Source: Trichaptum fuscoviolaceum | Lineage: Eukaryota > Basidiomycota > Agaricomycetes > Hymenochaetales > Trichaptaceae | Direction of reading: 5' to 3' | DNA length: 64,000 nt | Assembly: GCA_910574455.1 (NCBI GenBank) | Contig: CAJSYZ010000008.1 | Location: 2,048,707 to 2,112,706 of the forward strand | Shown: positions 60,509-64,000 of the stretch, one piece after another | How the letters are laid out: every line of letters begins with the position of its first letter | Numbering within the stretch: position 1 is the stretch's first letter | Program-made: the position numbers and the translations under genes | Notes under the pieces: model-generated | Databases searched by the model: none | What the model was told of the DNA's origin: nothing | The model's input: the letters and a program-made list of their open reading frames with translations, nothing else

Positions 60509-62638
60509 TATGGAAGCTGAGGTGTGTGGTGAGTAGAAGTTGTAGAACAATCGTCGTCGATCGAACGCGCCGCAACTTGAACCTGCGTGTAGCGTGTGAA
60601 ACATTTGAAACTCAGGCTCATTGAAGTCACGGTTGAGCCTCTCGCAACTTGAACAGAGAGTCAATCCGCAGAACACGGTGCCACATCCGCTGCGCAATGC
60701 CAATGTCAAATTCGCCTAACAGCTCAACTAACGGAACGGTAAGATGGCCGAGTTACTTTCGGTAACATGTTCATACGCAGGCTATGAGGAAAGTCAGAGC
60801 ATCTGCAGCTCACCCAACGGGCGAAATCGGACGGGTTATGATATTGTATCAGAAATGCAAGGGTTAACTCTAGGGAGAGGTGAGTGAAGGACGCATTTGA
60901 ATCGTAAGATCACGCGTTATTGTTTTAATTTTGGCTAAATCGAAGCAATGATCACTTTTAGTAGACAAAGAACGGCTTTCTTGGCATACTCGGAATGCTT
61001 GAACTCGCGCGAGTACGACTGTGCGCAGATCGAATGTGCCGCCGCATCGCACCATCCATTTCCAAGATGTCTTTCATCCTCGACCACGAAAATCCGGCGC
61101 TGCAATACTGGAATATATTGCCGGCTGCTGAAGTAGGTGGTTGGGACAATGGCTTGACTGGAATAGTCACTTGGGGCCGTTGATGTCCCACCCCGAAGAG
61201 AAAGAGCAGATCTGGTGCGGTGATAATGAGTTCAGCAGTTTCACTAGGCTTTTCGTTTTTCGGGGAGCATCATACCTAAGGTGCGTGAATGAGTAACCTC
61301 CGTGAATTGATATTCGGATGACGACTTTGAGTCTACGCCAGCATCTGTCAAGTATTGCTACTGCATATCGACTACTACCCGTGCGACGGACGGTTTCTAC
61401 TTCACTTACATGCCATTGCAATCCAGACTTCAACAATACACTGGCCATCTTAACCTTTCACACTTATGATCACGCGAATAAAATGCGGAGGTGGGTTTTG
61501 TTTCTTTGTCCCCGCAGAAGAAAAAAGAAAAAAAAAAGTTCTCGCCATCGAAGGCAGGACGGGGAGGAAAGAACGCGCAAGCCTTGGGGGAATAACCAGC
61601 ACCCAAGTTTAGACCAGTTTGGGTCTTGCTCGTCGCGTAAAACTCCCGGTAGCGAGGATAGGACTCGCTCCACCACCGTCCAGAACACTAATTCTACCTA
61701 ATTCTACGCATGTTTCCCCGCCGCAGAGGCCGCTTCCTCCAGGAAGTTCAGCACTCAACATTTCCACGAAACCGGGCATGCAGACGCGGTTTGGGAGTAC
61801 GGGGTAGCCGTTGATCGGGTGTGTTGCCCTGCTCGATGCAGGGGACCGACGGCCGTCTTCCGTCATGCGTTCCACGACAGAGGACGGCATTGCCAGTGCT
61901 GCCATGACGGCGTACAGACATGACGTGAAGTACCCAGGAGATTATGTAGGCCCTACGGGAGAGTACGAGATGTCGGGAATCAGCAGGACTACTACCCGTA
62001 GGGCGTCTTCGGTGAAGGGGTATGCTGCATACGCATACTCGTTGCTGAGGTCGGTGGACTGGAGGTGGAGGTGGGAGGTCAAGAGGAGGTGGGGCTTCGA
62101 CGACCAGCATGGCACTCCTTTATAACCTCTGAGTATGCGGCGAACAAACAGACGCTTTGGGCTGGTTGTTTTGTTCCGGACGAGCCACGGCGTGCTCGGG
62201 GATCCAAGGCCGGTGGAACGAAGACAAATGCCGATGTCCGCCACTTCGTTCAGCACCCAAAGCACGACAGTCAAGGCTGAAATATCTATATTCTGAGTGG
62301 CCGTGACTCCTCAAATGCGAGGGCTTGGATAAGGATCAACCACCAATGACCGACGAGCTGGTGGGCACTTTGATACCTCACTGAAGTTACACAGGCTACT
62401 AATATCAGTTTTAGTACAGTTCCCATGCTGCTAAAGTATGCCTTGTTCAAAGTCGTACTGGATTATGAACTCCCAAATTATATTCTACTTAATAAGGCTC
62501 GCAACTTAATATCCCCCTATTTCTAAACCCAAGTAGGTATGTGTGACATGTCCGAGTCGCAGCGCTTAAGCGCAAGCGCACTGGAGACCACAGTTATCTT
62601 CCGCGAACGGCGACCTTGTTGAAGGACGAAGCGATCGT
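60509..62638. other. 2.1-kb intergenic region between F-box-like B and receptor B
   Basis: No gene can be supported. Overlapping ORFs on both strands at 61318-61701 and 61748-62280 are long for chance in this GC-rich part but resemble no family I know. A minus-strand frame at 61942-62274 reads LTVVLWVLNEVADIG and NEYAYAAYPFTEDALRVVVL, which look membrane-like; it lacks an ATG. A poly-A/G stretch lies at 61519-61540. No CaaX precursor was found, apart from the weak candidate noted in findings. Confidence 0.35.
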
Positions 62639-64000
62639 TCAAACGCTTTCTTTGCACGGAAGAAAAAAATCCTTTCCACTAGAGTGTTCGCCATTCGAAG
62701 TGACAGATCTCTCCACGGTCGACGGCAACAGAGAGAATACCCTGGTACCTCCTGCATCTAAAAGTGAATTCTCCGAATGGGAGAGCTCGCCGCTACCGGT
62801 AGTGCATGCAATTAGTCTAGTAAATGCATAGTAAGGCGAAATTTCAATGGATTACAGCCAGAGTTGCAAGTGGTACTCACGAGGCATTGGAGATATCCGA
62901 GACCCTGTTTGTGTTACTTGCTAGACCGAATCTCATGTTAGAGATTACCGAATCTTGGGCCGATGGCTCTTTTACACCGAATGGCTTCATCGTCTTCCAG
63001 AAAAGAATACGATACGTCGTACGTGCCTTTTTCGTCAGTCCGAAGAGGGCAAAGAAGCCGAAGGCTGTCATCTGAGAAACCCACAAATAATAATAGATGA
63101 GTATTGCAGACCGGGTATCTTCCTTCCATTCACTAGCTTTGACGATGGGAATAGATTGAAAATGAGCATGAATTTCCTCCCATCCTAGGTAGAACGACGT
63201 AGGGGCAGCCTTGATGTCGAGCACCAGTAGCAATATGGAGAGAGGCAGAGTCAATACTGCATCGACGCAGCCAAGTATCATCACCCTGAGGTAAACATTG
63301 TCTCCAAAGTCGCTTGGAACATTGGACATGACTTCACTGAGATCTTTTCGCTGTTTATAGACTTTCCAAAGAATCCGAGCTGTTTTAAATTGTTTGTGAA
63401 TAAGGAGATTGAGTTTGTAGAAATTACTTACGGCAGTAAAATAGTGCAGATACTGCAGGAAGCAAGACTATTGGGGTGTCGAAGAGGAGTATTTGAAGAC
63501 CTGAACTGATTTTTGCGATTGTACACCCTTCTTCTTCGACAATCTCATATCTCCTATTTTGTACAACATAATCTGCCAGTGACCTGATAGTTATGACAGT
63601 GCTTTTGTAGCGGTGTTTAACAAACGTACAGAGCAACATAGCAAGCAAAGGCAGGCCAATTGTCATAATAAGATCGTAGGTTACTTGATTGAACTTCTGA
63701 AATTGGACAGTAAGATATTCTTATCCCCCCATAGTAGGTTCAATAAAGATAAGCTCACTGTCTGAGAATAATTGATTCGTTTTGTATGGCTGATCTTATA
63801 CAAAGTACGTGTTAATGAAAAAGTGCATGCGCGCAATGCAATTTCGCTTGCGAATCCTATACGTGTTGCTAAAGGAAGGGTCCCTCAGAGTCGTTGAAAA
63901 GCTGAGAAAAATATAGACACTCACCAATATCGCACCAGATTGGTGCGGAATCATTCACATTATTAAACCAAATAAGTGTATTTACCCCTTGAATGAAGTT
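62639..64000 (-). CDS. STE3: STE3-type pheromone receptor (GPCR), copy B, 5'-truncated by the window
   Basis: Clearly homologous to copy A: FIQGVNTLIWFNNVNDSAP then IWCDI at the right edge; EIALRACTFSLTRTLYKIS; MTIGLPLLAMLL; VVQNRRYEIVEEEGC; SGLQILLFDTPIVLLPAVSA; NVYLRVMILGCVDAVLTLPL; AFGFFALFGLTKKARTTYRI; FGVKEPSAQDSVISNMRFGL. The last exon ends with VFSLLPSTVERSVTSNGE plus an extension to CKESV, TGA at 62639-62641. All introns fall at the same places as in copy A, so the pair arose by gene duplication. The first helix (roughly 50 residues) lies beyond the window. The reading frame is intact where visible, so it looks functional. Confidence 0.9.

Noticed and set aside
60509..60709. N-terminal extension of the second F-box-like protein
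   Set aside because: It begins at TTG, is Cys-rich without similarity, and is absent from the paralogue, which starts at the equivalent of 60508.
61748..62274. Long overlapping frames on both strands
   Set aside because: None has a recognisable domain or a good start; GC-rich composition lengthens chance ORFs. Kept only as an intergenic note.

Overview
This window is nuclear DNA of a filamentous basidiomycete, most likely an Agaricomycete. Genes are densely packed on both strands and are split by many introns of about 45-75 nt with GTRNGY donors and YAG acceptors. Several families are typical of Agaricomycetes: a DUF6533 membrane protein, STE3 pheromone receptors, a secreted-ectodomain single-pass membrane protein, and F-box/LRR-like proteins. 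Exons were assembled by eye from splice signals and family resemblance. Gene ends are therefore firmer than every internal junction, and no database search was possible.

Layout. 1-9.1 kb: end of a Rho GEF (PH-CNH), the uL16 chaperone SQT1/AAMP, a two-thioredoxin-domain PDI ending in KEEL, a GNAT acetyltransferase and RNase H2 catalytic subunit. 9.3-12 kb: a Q/N-rich unknown protein and an orphan, intron-rich candidate gene. 13.1-25.4 kb: SNU66/SART1, a DUF155/RMND1 protein, the uL4 chaperone ACL4, an orphan protein, SVF1 and formamidase. 25.9-39.5 kb: a long arrestin-like protein, mitochondrial uL30, the BRCT scaffold Rad4/Dpb11/TopBP1, PP2A methylesterase PPE1, the AAA ATPase RIX7 and COA6. 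40.4-46.5 kb: a single-pass membrane protein and a large TBC RabGAP. 47.5-54.4 kb: a DUF6533 protein, homoaconitase LYS4 and trimethyllysine dioxygenase.

54.6-64 kb is the distinctive part. Two STE3-type pheromone receptor genes, both on the minus strand, bracket two paralogous F-box/LRR-like genes, also on the minus strand. The second receptor runs off the right edge. This is the layout of a pheromone-receptor (B or PR) mating-type locus, or of a cluster of non-mating STE3-like receptors. I found no convincing CaaX pheromone precursor in the gaps, which leaves the choice open.

Functional themes: three ribosome-assembly factors (SQT1, ACL4, RIX7) plus a mitoribosomal protein; mitochondrial genes (RMND1-like, COA6, LYS4 and probably trimethyllysine dioxygenase); and membrane signalling and trafficking (Rho GEF, arrestin, TBC, DUF6533, STE3). 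No transposon, CRISPR array, tRNA or rRNA was recognised.
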